A DNA stretch of 37,490 nucleotides from Candidatus Sumerlaeota bacterium (GCA_007132725.1 SLOD01000159.1:1-37490), one strand, 5' to 3'. Positions 7,613 through 17,900 are shown, counted from the first letter of the stretch. Notes: a model not told the origin generated them from the sequence alone. Translations and numbers: made by a program.

Positions 7613-8998
7613 ATGAAGTTCTATTTTTGCATCGCAATTTTAATTTTAACAGTTTTTTTTGCGGCCTGTTCCGATGGGTCTGGAAAAGTTGAAGATGAGG
7701 CGGAAGAAGCTGTTTGCGGGAACGGTGTTGTTGAAGAAGGAGAAGTTTGTGACGGCAATGAAAAGTCATGTTCAAAGATCGACTCAAATTTTGTGTCGGG
7801 AACGGCAACATGCAAGCCTACATGCGATGGATGGGATACCTCGGCATGTAAAGAGGAAGAAACTGAAGAAGCTGTTTGCGGGAACGATATTGTTGAAGAA
7901 GGAGAAGTTTGTGACGGCAATCAAAAGAGCTGTATAGATATTGACGGCGAAAAGTATGATGGAGGGAAAGCATCTTGTAACGATACCTGTGACGGTTGGG
8001 ATGTTGAAACCTGTGAGTTTTGCGGAAACGGTGTTGTAGATCCGGGGGAAGAGTGTGACGGTGGAGCCATTGACTGTTCCGAACTTGGATTTTTATCAGG
8101 ATATGCTTTTTGTACAGATGAGTGTAAATGGGACACTTCAGAGTGTCTTCCTCAGTGCGGCAACGGTATTCTTGAAGAAGGAGAGGAGTGCGAAGTGGGG
8201 GATACAATGGATTGTCACGAACACAGTTGGCTTGAATACAGAGGCGGAGAGGCAACCTGTGATCCTGATAACTGCACTTGGGATATGAGTACCTGTGAAC
8301 CCACTTTCGATGTTGTACCCTATGGTTTTATAAACAAAATGGTTGTCAACACTGTAAATGGGATCGCCGACTCAAAAAGGCTCTGTGTCCCGAAAGAAGG
8401 TGAAGAAGAGGAAGGATGTGATTTTGACGCTACATATACGCTTGGCCGGCTCGGTGATACTCCCCTTGATATATCGGGAGGTTATGCCAACGGCTCTAAA
8501 GTTATCTTAACTCAGCCGTCAGGGTTTGATGCTATAACTAAGGACAGCAGGAGAACTTGTCTTGCTGTCAACAAAGGCTTTGACCCTCTTCCTGAAAAGT
8601 TTTTCACTCTTTTTGCATCAATTGCTTTTGACAGACTCACTTTCCAGAATATAGAAATGTTTGGTCCCCAAGTTGTTTTAATGTTCAATTCTGATGAGAT
8701 ATCTCCGGGATTTTATAAGATCACCCCTTTTGGCGAAGACGGTATAATAATTGCCGTTGGAGAACAATTCGACAAAACAGGTGATCTCGATATTAGTTCC
8801 TTATGTATATCTGCTATCGGTTTCGGGAAAAAAATGGATGTTAAATCTGCTTTTAATGTAATGCAGGACGGTGGCGGGGGAAATATTCACTATGAAGGAT
8901 ACGATATTCCTCTTTATCATCCTGAAGAAACTCCGATCGGTGATGTTACTGATATGATCCTTGAGTTTGGACTTGAACATGTATGTGACAGGCACTGA
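7613..8998 (+). CDS. Lipoprotein with four CGNG-type cysteine-rich repeats
   Basis: The signal peptide ends FFAAC (lipid-modified Cys19), so the protein is membrane anchored. Four modules follow, each starting CGNG or CGND, then VEEGEVCDG-like acidic residues and three to four further cysteines closing in CDGWDTSAC or CTWDMSTC. They resemble the cysteine-rich repeats common in myxobacterial-type surface proteins (DUF4215-like). Modules one and two are nearly identical at DNA level. The C-terminal 210 residues (from about 250) are cysteine-poor and beta-rich, with no family I recognise. The start has a strong GGAGGGG Shine-Dalgarno sequence. It probably sits on the cell surface with disulfide-stabilised modules; function unknown. 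Confidence 0.85.
   Translation: MKFYFCIAILILTVFFAACSDGSGKVEDEAEEAVCGNGVVEEGEVCDGNEKSCSKIDSNFVSGTATCKPTCDGWDTSACKEEETEEAVCGNDIVEEGEVCDGNQKSCIDIDGEKYDGGKASCNDTCDGWDVETCEFCGNGVVDPGEECDGGAIDCSELGFLSGYAFCTDECKWDTSECLPQCGNGILEEGEECEVGDTMDCHEHSWLEYRGGEATCDPDNCTWDMSTCEPTFDVVPYGFINKMVVNTVNGIADSKRLCVPKEGEEEEGCDFDATYTLGRLGDTPLDISGGYANGSKVILTQPSGFDAITKDSRRTCLAVNKGFDPLPEKFFTLFASIAFDRLTFQNIEMFGPQVVLMFNSDEISPGFYKITPFGEDGIIIAVGEQFDKTGDLDISSLCISAIGFGKKMDVKSAFNVMQDGGGGNIHYEGYDIPLYHPEETPIGDVTDMILEFGLEHVCDRH
7703..7926 (+). repeat. 162-bp-offset duplication of the CGNG module
   Basis: The stretch starting GAAGAAGCTGTTTGCGGGAA recurs 162 bases (54 codons) downstream. Near-identity continues through the run encoding VVEEGEVCDGN / IVEEGEVCDGN, while the rest of each module has diverged. 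This indicates a recent in-frame duplication or gene conversion of the module head. Confidence 0.75.
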
Positions 8999-9014
8999 AC
9001 ATTCCCGATGATCT

Positions 9015-9030
9015 GTTTTTAATTAAAAAC
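9015..9030. promoter_or_regulatory. Perfect 16-bp AT palindrome upstream of the phosphohexomutase gene
   Basis: GTTTTTAATTAAAAAC is its own reverse complement. It lies 12 bases before the -35 box of the next gene. It could be an operator or a poor terminator for the preceding lipoprotein gene; the sequence alone does not decide. Confidence 0.3.
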
Positions 9031-9041
9031 CTTAAGATATT

Positions 9042-9069
9042 TTGCAACAGGACATTTTGTAAGTATATT
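9042..9069 (+). promoter_or_regulatory. Sigma-70-type promoter for the phosphohexomutase-glgC-GH57 operon
   Basis: TTGCAA (9042-9047), a 16-base spacer and TATATT (9064-9069), about 50 bases before the start codon. This is a good match to a housekeeping promoter. Confidence 0.55.
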
Positions 9070-9107
9070 AAGCAGAGATGATGTATGTTTGATAAAAGGT
9101 CTTGTCA

Positions 9108-9113
9108 GGGAGG
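9108..9113 (+). promoter_or_regulatory. Shine-Dalgarno GGGAGG that fixes the start at 9121
   Basis: GGGAGG is followed by seven A residues and the ATG at 9121. The ORF-track start at 9085 lies upstream of this site and has no comparable ribosome binding site. Confidence 0.75.
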
Positions 9114-9120
9114 AAAAAAA

Positions 9121-10497
9121 ATGAAAATCAATAGAAATATTTTCCGTCAGTATGATGTAAGAGGAATTGTCGGCTCAGATCTCACTGAAGATTTTGCCTA
9201 TAACCTTGCCAGAGGATGTGCCACATACTTTAAAAGAGAAGTTCCTGAACTTAAAAAGGTGAGTATCGGTCATGATGCAAGAGAAAGCTCACCTCTGTTT
9301 GCCGATGCTTTGATAAAAGGATTCAATGACAGCGGTATAGATACGGTTTTTCTTGGAATGGTACCTACCGGCCTGCTTTACTACTCAATGTTCAACCTTG
9401 ATGTGCAGGGTGCCGTTATGATAACGGGCAGCCACAATCCTCCTGAATATAATGGCTTTAAAATCAACCTCGTCGATCTTCCTGTTTATGGTGACGGAAT
9501 TCAGAAAATTGCCGATATAATGGAAAATGATGAGTTCAGAGGATCTTCAACAAGAGGGACAAACTCAAAATATGATATTATTCCCGATTTTCAAAAATAC
9601 GCTCTTGATAACATCAGGATAGAAAATCCCGGAAAATTAAAGATAGTTGTTGACTCAGGTAACGGGGTAGGAGGATTTGTTGCAGTACCTCTTCTTAAAC
9701 AGATGGGAGTCAATGTCATCAGTCTTTATGAAGAACCTGACGGAACTTTTCCCAACCATCATCCCGATCCGACAGTCGAAGAATATATTCAGGACATGAT
9801 AAAAACTGTCAAAGAAACCGGAGCTGACATGGGTATAGGCTATGACGGAGATGCTGACAGGATCGGTCTTGTTGACAGGAACGGAAAAATAATCTGGGGA
9901 GATAAAGTTCTTACTATTTTTGCAAGAGATATTCTTAAAGAAGTTCCGGGAGCAACTATAGTTGGCGAAGTAAAATGCAGCAAAACTTTTTACGATGATG
10001 TCAGACAAAGGGGCGGTAAAGGGATAATGTGGAAAGCGGGACACTCTCTTATAAAAGCCAAAATGAAAGAAGTTGGAGCTGCTTTCGGGGGAGAAATGAG
10101 CGGCCATGTTTTCTTCAAACACCGTTTTTTCGGTTATGACTGTGCTATTTATGGGACACTGCGGCTTCTTGAGATAGTGTCAAGGATGGATAAAGTTGAC
10201 TTTGACAAGCTTCTTGAAGGTATTCCTGAAACCTTTTCAACGCCTGAGATAAGACTTGAGGTAGATGATGTTAAAAAATTTGAAATAGTTGAAAAAGTTG
10301 TCAATTATTTCAAGGAAAAGGGGGAAGATGTCGTAGATATTGACGGTGTCAGGGTCACCTTCAGTGATGGGTGGGGGTTGATGAGACCGAGCAATACCCA
10401 GAATGTCATTGTGCTGAGAGTTGAAGCTGATACTCCCGAAAGAATGGAAGAGATAAAACAGACGCTTCTACAAAAACTGGATGAATATAATAAATAA
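9121..10497 (+). CDS. Phosphomannomutase/phosphoglucomutase
   Basis: This alpha-D-phosphohexomutase interconverts hexose 6- and 1-phosphates, feeding glucose-1-phosphate to the next gene's product (GlgC) and mannose-1-phosphate to sugar nucleotides. All four family loops are present: the phosphoserine loop TGSHNPPEYNGFK (Ser104), the Mg loop DGDADR (242-247), the sugar-binding loop GEMSGH (324-329) and the phosphate-binding loop RPSNT (422-426). The GEMSGH loop is typical of the dual-specificity PMM/PGM group. From the ATG at 9121 the protein is 458 residues, the usual family size. The ORF track's extra 12 residues are rejected because of the Shine-Dalgarno position. glgC follows after 12 bp. 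Confidence 0.93.
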   Translation: MKINRNIFRQYDVRGIVGSDLTEDFAYNLARGCATYFKREVPELKKVSIGHDARESSPLFADALIKGFNDSGIDTVFLGMVPTGLLYYSMFNLDVQGAVMITGSHNPPEYNGFKINLVDLPVYGDGIQKIADIMENDEFRGSSTRGTNSKYDIIPDFQKYALDNIRIENPGKLKIVVDSGNGVGGFVAVPLLKQMGVNVISLYEEPDGTFPNHHPDPTVEEYIQDMIKTVKETGADMGIGYDGDADRIGLVDRNGKIIWGDKVLTIFARDILKEVPGATIVGEVKCSKTFYDDVRQRGGKGIMWKAGHSLIKAKMKEVGAAFGGEMSGHVFFKHRFFGYDCAIYGTLRLLEIVSRMDKVDFDKLLEGIPETFSTPEIRLEVDDVKKFEIVEKVVNYFKEKGEDVVDIDGVRVTFSDGWGLMRPSNTQNVIVLRVEADTPERMEEIKQTLLQKLDEYNK

Positions 10498-10509
10498 CGG
10501 AGTTAAAGT

Positions 10510-11760
10510 ATGTCCAAAGCTCTAGTAATGATCCTCGCCGGTGGTCAGGGAAAAAGACTTGAACCGCTGACTCTTGACAGAGCAAAACCTGCCGTTCCTT
10601 TTGCCGGAACTTACAGGATAATTGATTTTGTTTTAAGTAATTTTGTAAATTCCGGTTTTATGCAGATCAAAGTGCTGACCCAGTTTATGAGCAACTCACT
10701 TAATCAGCATATTGCAAGGAACTGGAGTTTAGCCCAAATTTTCAATCAGTATGTTGACAGCGTCCCTGCCCAGATGAGAACCGGAAATAACTGGTATCTT
10801 GGCAGTGCCGATGCTATATTCCAAAATCTAAACCTTATTAAAGATGAAAGACCTAAAGATGTTTTTGTTTTCAGTGGAGACCATATCTATAAAATGGACA
10901 CCTATCAGATGTACAGCTATCATCAAATAAAAGATGCTGATATGACAATAGCGGCCATCCCTGTTCCCATAGAAGAGGCGAGTGCTTTCGGAGTCATTGA
11001 AATAGATAAAGATTACAGAATGATAGGATTTGAAGAAAAGCCTGCCAAACCTAAATGCATCCCGGGAAAACCGGATACTGCTCTTGTCAGTATGGGCAAT
11101 TATCTTTTTAAAACTGAAATACTGGTAAATGCTGTAACAGAAGATGCAAAAGATGAATCGAGTGTCCACGATTTCGGAAAAAATGTGATTCCGGCACTTT
11201 ATCCCTATAAAAAAGTATATGTCTATGATTTCCTTAAAAACAGTATTTACATGCCGGAAGAAGATGATTATGAAAAACCTTACTGGAGAGATGTAGGAAC
11301 TATCAAAAGCTATTTTGAAGCTCACTTGGATCTTGTTTCAGTTTCTCCATCCATTAATCTTTATAACCGCAACTGGCCTATTTTCGGTTTTCCTGAAGTA
11401 AATATGCCGCCGGCTAAATTTGTTTTTGCCGATAATAAAAATAAACGGCTTGGCGTTGCCACAGACTCTATTATTTCTGAAGGATGCATAATAAGTGGAG
11501 GAAATGTGAACCTTTCAATTCTTTCTCCCGGGGTAAGGGTCAACAGCTATGCTGCCGTAAAGAAGTCGGTACTTCTTAACAATGTCAGTGTCGGCAGATA
11601 TTGCGAGTTGAAAAATGTTATTGTCGACAAAAATGTTTCCATACCTCCTGATACAAAAATAGGATTTGACAGAAAAAAAGATGTTGAAAGGGGGTTTACT
11701 GTAACAGAAGACGGAATAGTAGTTATTCCTAAAGATTTCAGTTTTGAGGAGGGACGATGA
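10510..11760 (+). CDS. glgC: Glucose-1-phosphate adenylyltransferase
   Basis: GlgC makes ADP-glucose from ATP and glucose-1-phosphate, the committed step of bacterial glycogen synthesis. The N-terminus has the nucleotidyltransferase signature ILAGGQGKRLEPLT followed by RAKPAVPFAG and YRIIDFVLSN, which are GlgC-specific. Further motifs are GSADAIFQN, VFSGDHIYKMD (metal Asp) and GFEEKPAKP. The C-terminal part is a left-handed beta-helix with hexapeptide-like repeats (VNLSILSPGVRVNSYA...). Its 416 residues match known enzymes. It overlaps the GH57 gene by the four bases ATGA, indicating translational coupling. No glycogen synthase (glgA) is in the window. Confidence 0.95.
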   Translation: MSKALVMILAGGQGKRLEPLTLDRAKPAVPFAGTYRIIDFVLSNFVNSGFMQIKVLTQFMSNSLNQHIARNWSLAQIFNQYVDSVPAQMRTGNNWYLGSADAIFQNLNLIKDERPKDVFVFSGDHIYKMDTYQMYSYHQIKDADMTIAAIPVPIEEASAFGVIEIDKDYRMIGFEEKPAKPKCIPGKPDTALVSMGNYLFKTEILVNAVTEDAKDESSVHDFGKNVIPALYPYKKVYVYDFLKNSIYMPEEDDYEKPYWRDVGTIKSYFEAHLDLVSVSPSINLYNRNWPIFGFPEVNMPPAKFVFADNKNKRLGVATDSIISEGCIISGGNVNLSILSPGVRVNSYAAVKKSVLLNNVSVGRYCELKNVIVDKNVSIPPDTKIGFDRKKDVERGFTVTEDGIVVIPKDFSFEEGR

Positions 11761-13940
11761 GTAAAACCCGAATAGTTTTCCTTTGGCACATGCATCAGCC
11801 TTACTACAAAGATGCCGGGAAAGATATATACCTCATGCCATGGGTCAGGCTGCATTCTCTTAAAGGGTATTATGATATGCCCCTTGTTATGGAAAAATTT
11901 AAAATAAAAGGGGTACTTAATGTTGTTCCTTCTTTGATAGAACAGATAATTGATTATACAGAAAATAATGCTTCGGATCCATGGCTTGACCATACTGTGT
12001 ATGATCCAAATGAAATGGATGAGGATAAAAAAGGGTTCCTTGTCAAAAACTTTTTCATGCTTCATTGGGACAGACTTGTAAAAACTTCCCCAAGATACTA
12101 TGAACTGTTGAAGAAGCGTATAAGGTATGAGAAAAAACTTAACTGGAATGAAATGGGGATACTTTTTACTGCTGATGAACTTTTCGATCTACAGGTACTT
12201 TTTAATTTGAAGTGGTTCGGGTTTATGGCAAGAGAAAAATATCCTGAATTAAAAGCTCTTGATCAAAAAGACAGGAATTTTACTAAAGAAGATAAAGAAG
12301 TTGTCCTTGAAACAATGAAAAAAGTGATGGGAGAGATAGTTCCTCTTTATAAAAGATTAAGCGAAGAAGGTTCCCTCGAGCTCAGTTTTACCCCTTTTTA
12401 TCATCCGATACTTCCTCTTGTAATAGATTCCGATATATCTTCAAGGAGTTCAGGAGCTCCATTGCCAAGCAAGTTTACTTATCCGGAAGATGCTTTGTGG
12501 CACATAAGTGAAGGAAAAAAATATTGTGAAAATTTATGGGGGCATATTGTTGACGGCATGTGGCCATCTGAAGGAAGTGTTTCTCCGGAAATAATTCCCC
12601 TGGCTGTTCAGTCGGGAGTTAAATGGATCGCCAGTGACGAAGGGGTTCTTATGAATTCACTGGGGACATCGGATAAATCTACAGTTCTTTACCGTCCATA
12701 CAGACTTAAAAGTGGAGAAGGGTCGCATGTTGCCGGTTTTTTCAGGGACAAGTATCTGTCAGATCTGCTCGGTTTTTCGTTTTCAAGAATGGAACCCCGG
12801 AAAGCTGTGGACATTTTTATGCATTATGTAAGGAGTGTAAACCACAACCTTCCTCAAGGACATCCGGATCCTGTAGTATCTGTAATTCTGGATGGAGAAA
12901 ATGCCTGGGAATCTTATCCTGAAAACGGGAAACTTTTTCTGGAAGAATTTTTTGGAAGACTTGTTGATAATCCTGATGTAGAGGCAACAACTTTTTCCAA
13001 AGTGCTTGAATCTGAAGATGTTGAGCTCATGCAGCCCATTTCGAGAATTTTTTCAGGTTCATGGATTAACAGCAACTATGAGATATGGATAGGAAATGAA
13101 GAAGATAACACGGCCTGGGAATATTTAAAAAGAGTAAGAGATTTTTACGAAAAGTATAAAGCTGAAAACGATGTTGACCCTCAAGTTGACAAAGATGTTA
13201 TGCTGAGCCTCTACAGAGCAGAAGGAAGTGACTGGTTCTGGTGGTACGGACCACAGTTTTCTACCGAGAACGACTGGCTTTTTGACAGGCTTTTCAGAAG
13301 ACACCTGAGAAGAGTCTATTATCTGCTTGGAGAAGAATATCCCTCTTTTCTTGATATCCCCATAAGTGCATCTTCAGGAGTAAGTGTCAACATACAGCCT
13401 GCAAATCTTATAAATCCTTCTATTTCAGGAAAAAATGAAAGTTACTACGAGTGGTCGGGAGCGGGGGTGTATGAAAATATAAAAAGGTCAGGGGAGGCAA
13501 TGTACAACTCCATACGCATGGTTGATATGCTGTTTTACGGATTTGACAGAAATGCTCTTTTCTTTAAACTTCAACTTGTGGGGCCATTAAGTTTTTACGA
13601 ACACAGAAAATACACGCTCAAAGGTTTTATAACTAATGATAATGACCTTGATTTTTCTCTTCCTGTTATAAAGATGCCCCCTACAGATTTTTCTGTCCGC
13701 TCTAACAATGAGGAAGGATTCCTTATGGAAATTGTAGGGGCCGGTTCAGCAGCTTTTGATGAAATACTTGAAATGAAAATAGATTCTTTCAAGGCCGGTC
13801 TCAAGCCCGGGGAAAGAATAGGGGTATATTTTAAAATTATTTCTTCTGACGGGATAGAGCTTGAAAGGGTTCCTTCTACCGGTTCGATCGAGTTGCTGAT
13901 CCCTGATGAAAAGACACTTTATACCTTTTGGGATGTTTAA
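11757..13940 (+). CDS. Glycoside hydrolase family 57 protein (alpha-amylase/glucanotransferase/branching type)
   Basis: GH57 enzymes act on alpha-glucans with retention of configuration. Motif 1 is WHMHQPYY (His11/His13). The nucleophile region is IASDEGV (Glu295 the likely nucleophile), and the acid/base region is VILDGENAWE (Asp379). The 727 residues include a C-terminal beta-rich domain of about 200 residues after the catalytic barrel and helical segment (with the EGSDWFWWYG motif common in this group). The subgroup (amylase, 4-alpha-glucanotransferase or branching enzyme) cannot be fixed from motifs alone. The four-base overlap with glgC argues for a role in glycogen synthesis or remodelling. 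No signal peptide is seen, so it is cytosolic. Confidence 0.9.
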   Translation: MSKTRIVFLWHMHQPYYKDAGKDIYLMPWVRLHSLKGYYDMPLVMEKFKIKGVLNVVPSLIEQIIDYTENNASDPWLDHTVYDPNEMDEDKKGFLVKNFFMLHWDRLVKTSPRYYELLKKRIRYEKKLNWNEMGILFTADELFDLQVLFNLKWFGFMAREKYPELKALDQKDRNFTKEDKEVVLETMKKVMGEIVPLYKRLSEEGSLELSFTPFYHPILPLVIDSDISSRSSGAPLPSKFTYPEDALWHISEGKKYCENLWGHIVDGMWPSEGSVSPEIIPLAVQSGVKWIASDEGVLMNSLGTSDKSTVLYRPYRLKSGEGSHVAGFFRDKYLSDLLGFSFSRMEPRKAVDIFMHYVRSVNHNLPQGHPDPVVSVILDGENAWESYPENGKLFLEEFFGRLVDNPDVEATTFSKVLESEDVELMQPISRIFSGSWINSNYEIWIGNEEDNTAWEYLKRVRDFYEKYKAENDVDPQVDKDVMLSLYRAEGSDWFWWYGPQFSTENDWLFDRLFRRHLRRVYYLLGEEYPSFLDIPISASSGVSVNIQPANLINPSISGKNESYYEWSGAGVYENIKRSGEAMYNSIRMVDMLFYGFDRNALFFKLQLVGPLSFYEHRKYTLKGFITNDNDLDFSLPVIKMPPTDFSVRSNNEEGFLMEIVGAGSAAFDEILEMKIDSFKAGLKPGERIGVYFKIISSDGIELERVPSTGSIELLIPDEKTLYTFWDV

Positions 13941-13960
13941 TTTTTATAAGGCGGTGATCT

Positions 13961-14977
13961 ATGATAAAAGGATGCTTAAGACGCGATCCATTAAATAAGT
14001 ACTGGGTGATATTTGCTCCGGAAAAAGTAAGTACCATTATAAAACAAAGTTCGGAACAGGAAGCAGATTTTGATCTCAATCCCTATGCTCCGGGATTTGA
14101 GTTTGCTACAGGACGGGACATCTTAAGGAAGATAAACCCAGCCTATGCCGACCAGAACTGGTCTGTAAGAGTTTTTCCCGCTAAAAAACCTGTTTTGCTG
14201 ATAGAGAGCGAAGTCAACTTTAAAGGGAAAGGGCTTTATGATGTAATGGAAAGGCTGGGAGCACATGAAGTGGTCGTTGAAACGCCCAGACAGAACATAT
14301 ACTTTGATCAACTCTCTATAGAAGAGATAGCGGATGTTTTAAATGTTGTAAGAGAGAGGATAGGGGATCTTAAAAAAGATACAAGATTCAGGTATGTTAT
14401 GGTCAGTAAAAACAGAGGTCTCGCTGCTGGAGGCACTATAAATCATAATTACAGTGAAATCAAAGCATATCCTTTTGTTCCTCCATTGGTTCAAGCAAGA
14501 ATAGACAATGCTGTGGCATATTACAACCTTAAAGAAAGGTGTCTGCTTTGTGATATAGTTGATCAGGAACTTGAATCGAAAGAAAGAATAGTAGCAAAAA
14601 ATGATTTTTTTGTAGCTTTTTGTCCTTATGCAAGCAGGTTTCCCTTTGAAATAATGATCTCTCCCAGGAAACACGGGTCAGTTTTTAATACGGCACTATC
14701 TGACTTTGATATTGACAAAGAACTTGCCAAAATATTAAGACTGGTTCTTTTAAAGATCCGTAAAGCACTTAAAGCTCCGGCATACAACTGTGTATTTCAT
14801 TATCCTCCTGTCAACTCAGGTGAAAAAGAGCTTATCGAATCAAAAGCTTTACACTGGTATATAAGTATCATTCCAAAAATTACCAATATGATGTCCGATG
14901 CTTTGGAAGGGGGAGTTTACACCAACCCGACACTTCCAGAGGAAGCAGCTGAATTTCTTAAGAATATTATTGAATAG
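13961..14977 (+). CDS. GalT-family (HIT superfamily) protein with altered active site
   Basis: Overall sequence matches galactose-1-phosphate uridylyltransferases: LRRDPLNKYWVIFAPE at the start, NPYAPGFE, VFPAKKPVLLIE, GAHEVVVETP, CLLCDIVDQE (Cys194/Cys197) and a C-terminal NPTLPEEAAEFL. The catalytic HPHxQ motif is replaced by HNYSE (162-166), so the nucleophilic His is Tyr164 and the Gln is Glu166. The later HWH of the family is HWY (298-300). These changes should abolish ordinary uridylyl or adenylyl transfer through a His intermediate. The gene lies 20 bp after GH57 and in the glgC block, suggesting a role with ADP- or UDP-glucose, perhaps binding or regulatory. It ends 21 bp from the convergent protease gene. 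Confidence 0.8.
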   Translation: MIKGCLRRDPLNKYWVIFAPEKVSTIIKQSSEQEADFDLNPYAPGFEFATGRDILRKINPAYADQNWSVRVFPAKKPVLLIESEVNFKGKGLYDVMERLGAHEVVVETPRQNIYFDQLSIEEIADVLNVVRERIGDLKKDTRFRYVMVSKNRGLAAGGTINHNYSEIKAYPFVPPLVQARIDNAVAYYNLKERCLLCDIVDQELESKERIVAKNDFFVAFCPYASRFPFEIMISPRKHGSVFNTALSDFDIDKELAKILRLVLLKIRKALKAPAYNCVFHYPPVNSGEKELIESKALHWYISIIPKITNMMSDALEGGVYTNPTLPEEAAEFLKNIIE

Positions 14978-14998
14978 ATTTTTGAAAGCAGAAAGATA

Positions 14999-17900
14999 TC
15001 AACGGGTTTCTTTAAGAAGCACTTTGACAGCTTTTTCTATTTGAGGATCTTTTCCCAAGGTTAATTCTTCAGGGGTTATATTGACAAGGTAATCGGGTTC
15101 GAGTTGTTTGTTTTCAAGATACTCTCCTTCAAGATCTTTTATTCCGATCTGCGGTATTCCAAAATACATTGTTTCATCAAGCATGAATGGCCACCAGACC
15201 GCTGTAGAAGTCCCGGGGACAGGCATCCCCACTATTTTGCCAAGTTCAAGTGTTCTGTAGGCATAGGGGAAAAGATGAGCATCGCTGTAATTTCCTTCAT
15301 TTACAACGAGGATGCTTTTTTTCGTCCATTGATTGTTGGGGTCACCTCCAAAATTTTTTACACCCCGATGGGAATAACGGGTATAACTCCTTCCTCCAAA
15401 AAGTATGGAAAGTTCGTTGTGAAGCCATCCTCCGCCATTGAATCTTGTGTCAATGACAATTCCTTCTCTGTCGTTATATCTGCCAAGGATATCATTATAA
15501 ACCTCTCTGAAACTTGCCTGGTTCATCCCTCTTATGTGAACATAGCCGAGTCTGTTATCTGAAAGTTCATCAACTTTTTTTCTGTTCCTTTCCACCCACC
15601 TGTCATACATCAGGTCATATTCAGCCCTGTAACCCACAGGTTTAACTACTTCTTCCCATCTATCTATTCCGGCTGGAGATCTCAAAGAAAGCCTGACATT
15701 TCTCCCTACTTTTCTGTTGAGAAGTTTGTTCATATCTTTTTCTGCGGTTGAAACACCGTCTATTTTTTCAATAATAACACCCGGCTTTATTCTGCTGGCA
15801 GCTCTATCAAGAGGGGAGCCGGGAATGATTTCTTCTACGGTCACTCCTTTATCTGATACCGAATAGAAAATACCGAGTCTTCCGGTAGCATCTCCCATAC
15901 TTGCTCTGTGAATGTATCCGCTTCCGGTATGAGAAACATTAAGCTCGCCTAACATTTCAGAAAGCATCTCCGTGAAGTCATAGTTGTTGTTAATATGAGG
16001 AATAAAGTGAATATATTCATTATAATACTTTTCCCATTCAGTATCATGCATCTCTTTTATATAGAACTTGTCATTTACTGTTTTCCAGACATGATCGAAC
16101 AGATAGAGTTTTTCATCTTTATCAACTACGGAAAATTCTGCGGAGAGATTTACCGGCACTCTTTTACCGTCACCTGCAGTTATCTTTGAAATTCTTCGAT
16201 CAGCCAATACATATAATGTTGAGCCTGACTTGTCAAGAAGCAGCTGGAAGTTAGGTCGCTCCCACCAGGGTCTGTTCCCTGATCGGGGTATTGAAGCAAT
16301 GTTTTTTTCTTTTTTTTCTCTGATAGAAACAGAAGTTATTTTATATTCTGTAGGATCCATGGTAAGCAAGTATAGAGTTTCATCATCATCTGAAAAGGCA
16401 TAGTCAAGAACATTGGCAGGATTTACAGAAAGTTTGACGATTCTGGAATCCATTCTTTCTTTTTCAAATACAACGGGTTCTGGCGGTTCTTTTTTGTCGG
16501 AACTGTCATCACCTTCACTGTTGTTTTTTTCTGACTTTTCTTTCTCTCTTCTTTTTTGTAAAAGGTCATATTCTTCTTTAGAAAGGTTGAATTCATCAAA
16601 ACCCTCTTTATTTAGAAAAAAACCGTGTATTTCATTCTGGACGAACCACGATATGAATTGCCCTTTGTCACTCCATTTAGGCTTGGACTCATTTGCACCG
16701 GTATTTGTAATATTTACCACTTCTCCTTTCCCGTCGCTGTTCACTATCCCGATCTCTCCGCTCCAAAGGTCCCTGTCGAGGAATTTGACTGCGAGTTTAG
16801 AACTGTCAGGAGACCAGAAATATTCCTGATCTCCGTCAACATACGATATGTTCCTGTCGCCATCAAGAACTGTTACATGTGTTTTCCGCTCAATGTTGTA
16901 AACTACAAGTTCAGTTCTTTCTCTCAGGTATGCTATTTTTGTACCGTCCGGAGAATATGTCGGTTGAAAAGTGTTTGAGCTGTTTTCAATAACCGGCCTT
17001 TCAACAAGTTTTGTTGATGCAAAGAAGTACAGTTCACTTTTGTCGGCCATTTCAGTTTCGTAAATATTCCACGATCCGTTCCTGAAAGAAGAGTAAAGTA
17101 TTTTTTTTCCATCAGGATGAAAACTGACCCACCTTTCTTCGTTTGGAGTTTCTGTTATTCTTTTTGTAGTTCCTGTCTCCGGATTTACGGCATAGATCTC
17201 ACCTCTGAGAACCGCCACGATCTCCTTTCCATCGGGGCTTACAGCGAACTCACTTATATTATTCAGCATTTCTCTTGAAACAGCCGTCACTCTCTCTCCA
17301 GGGACATAAACATCCAGTTTTTCGGGTTTTTTATTTTCTTTAAGTGTATATATTTGTCCATGGTATGAAAAACAGAGTGTCCCGTTGTTACTTATCGAAA
17401 GGAACCTGACAGGATGTTTGTCAAAAAATGTTATTTGTGATTTCTTTCCTTCTTCGTCCATTTTCCACACATTAAAAGTTCCGCTTCTTTCGCTTAAAAA
17501 GTATATTGATCTTTCATCGGGACTGAATACAGGTGACCTGTCTTCTCCTTCAAAGTCAGTAAGTTTAGAAAAATTACCGGCTTCTTTGTTATATTCCCAA
17601 ATATCTCTGGTGACACTCGATCTATGGTGTTTCCGCCACTCGTTCTCGTATCCTTTTTTATCGTGATATATAAATCTTTTTCCATCTCTGCTGATACTCA
17701 GATCAAAGACGGGAACAGTTACCTCAAGTAGAGCGTTGCCACCTTCGATCCCCACAGAATAGAGTTGAGGCATTCCTCTTGATGGAAAAACAGAACTGTC
17801 TCTACCCGGCATTCTTGCCGAGGAAAAATATATTTTCTTCCCGTCATTTGAAAAAGCAAGAGGATGGTCATTAGCAGAGTGAAATGTGAGTCTTTTTGCT

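Noticed and set aside
7593-8288. Several ORFs in other frames over the CGNG lipoprotein gene
   Set aside because: They arise from the repeated Cys modules read in other frames and have no ribosome binding sites.
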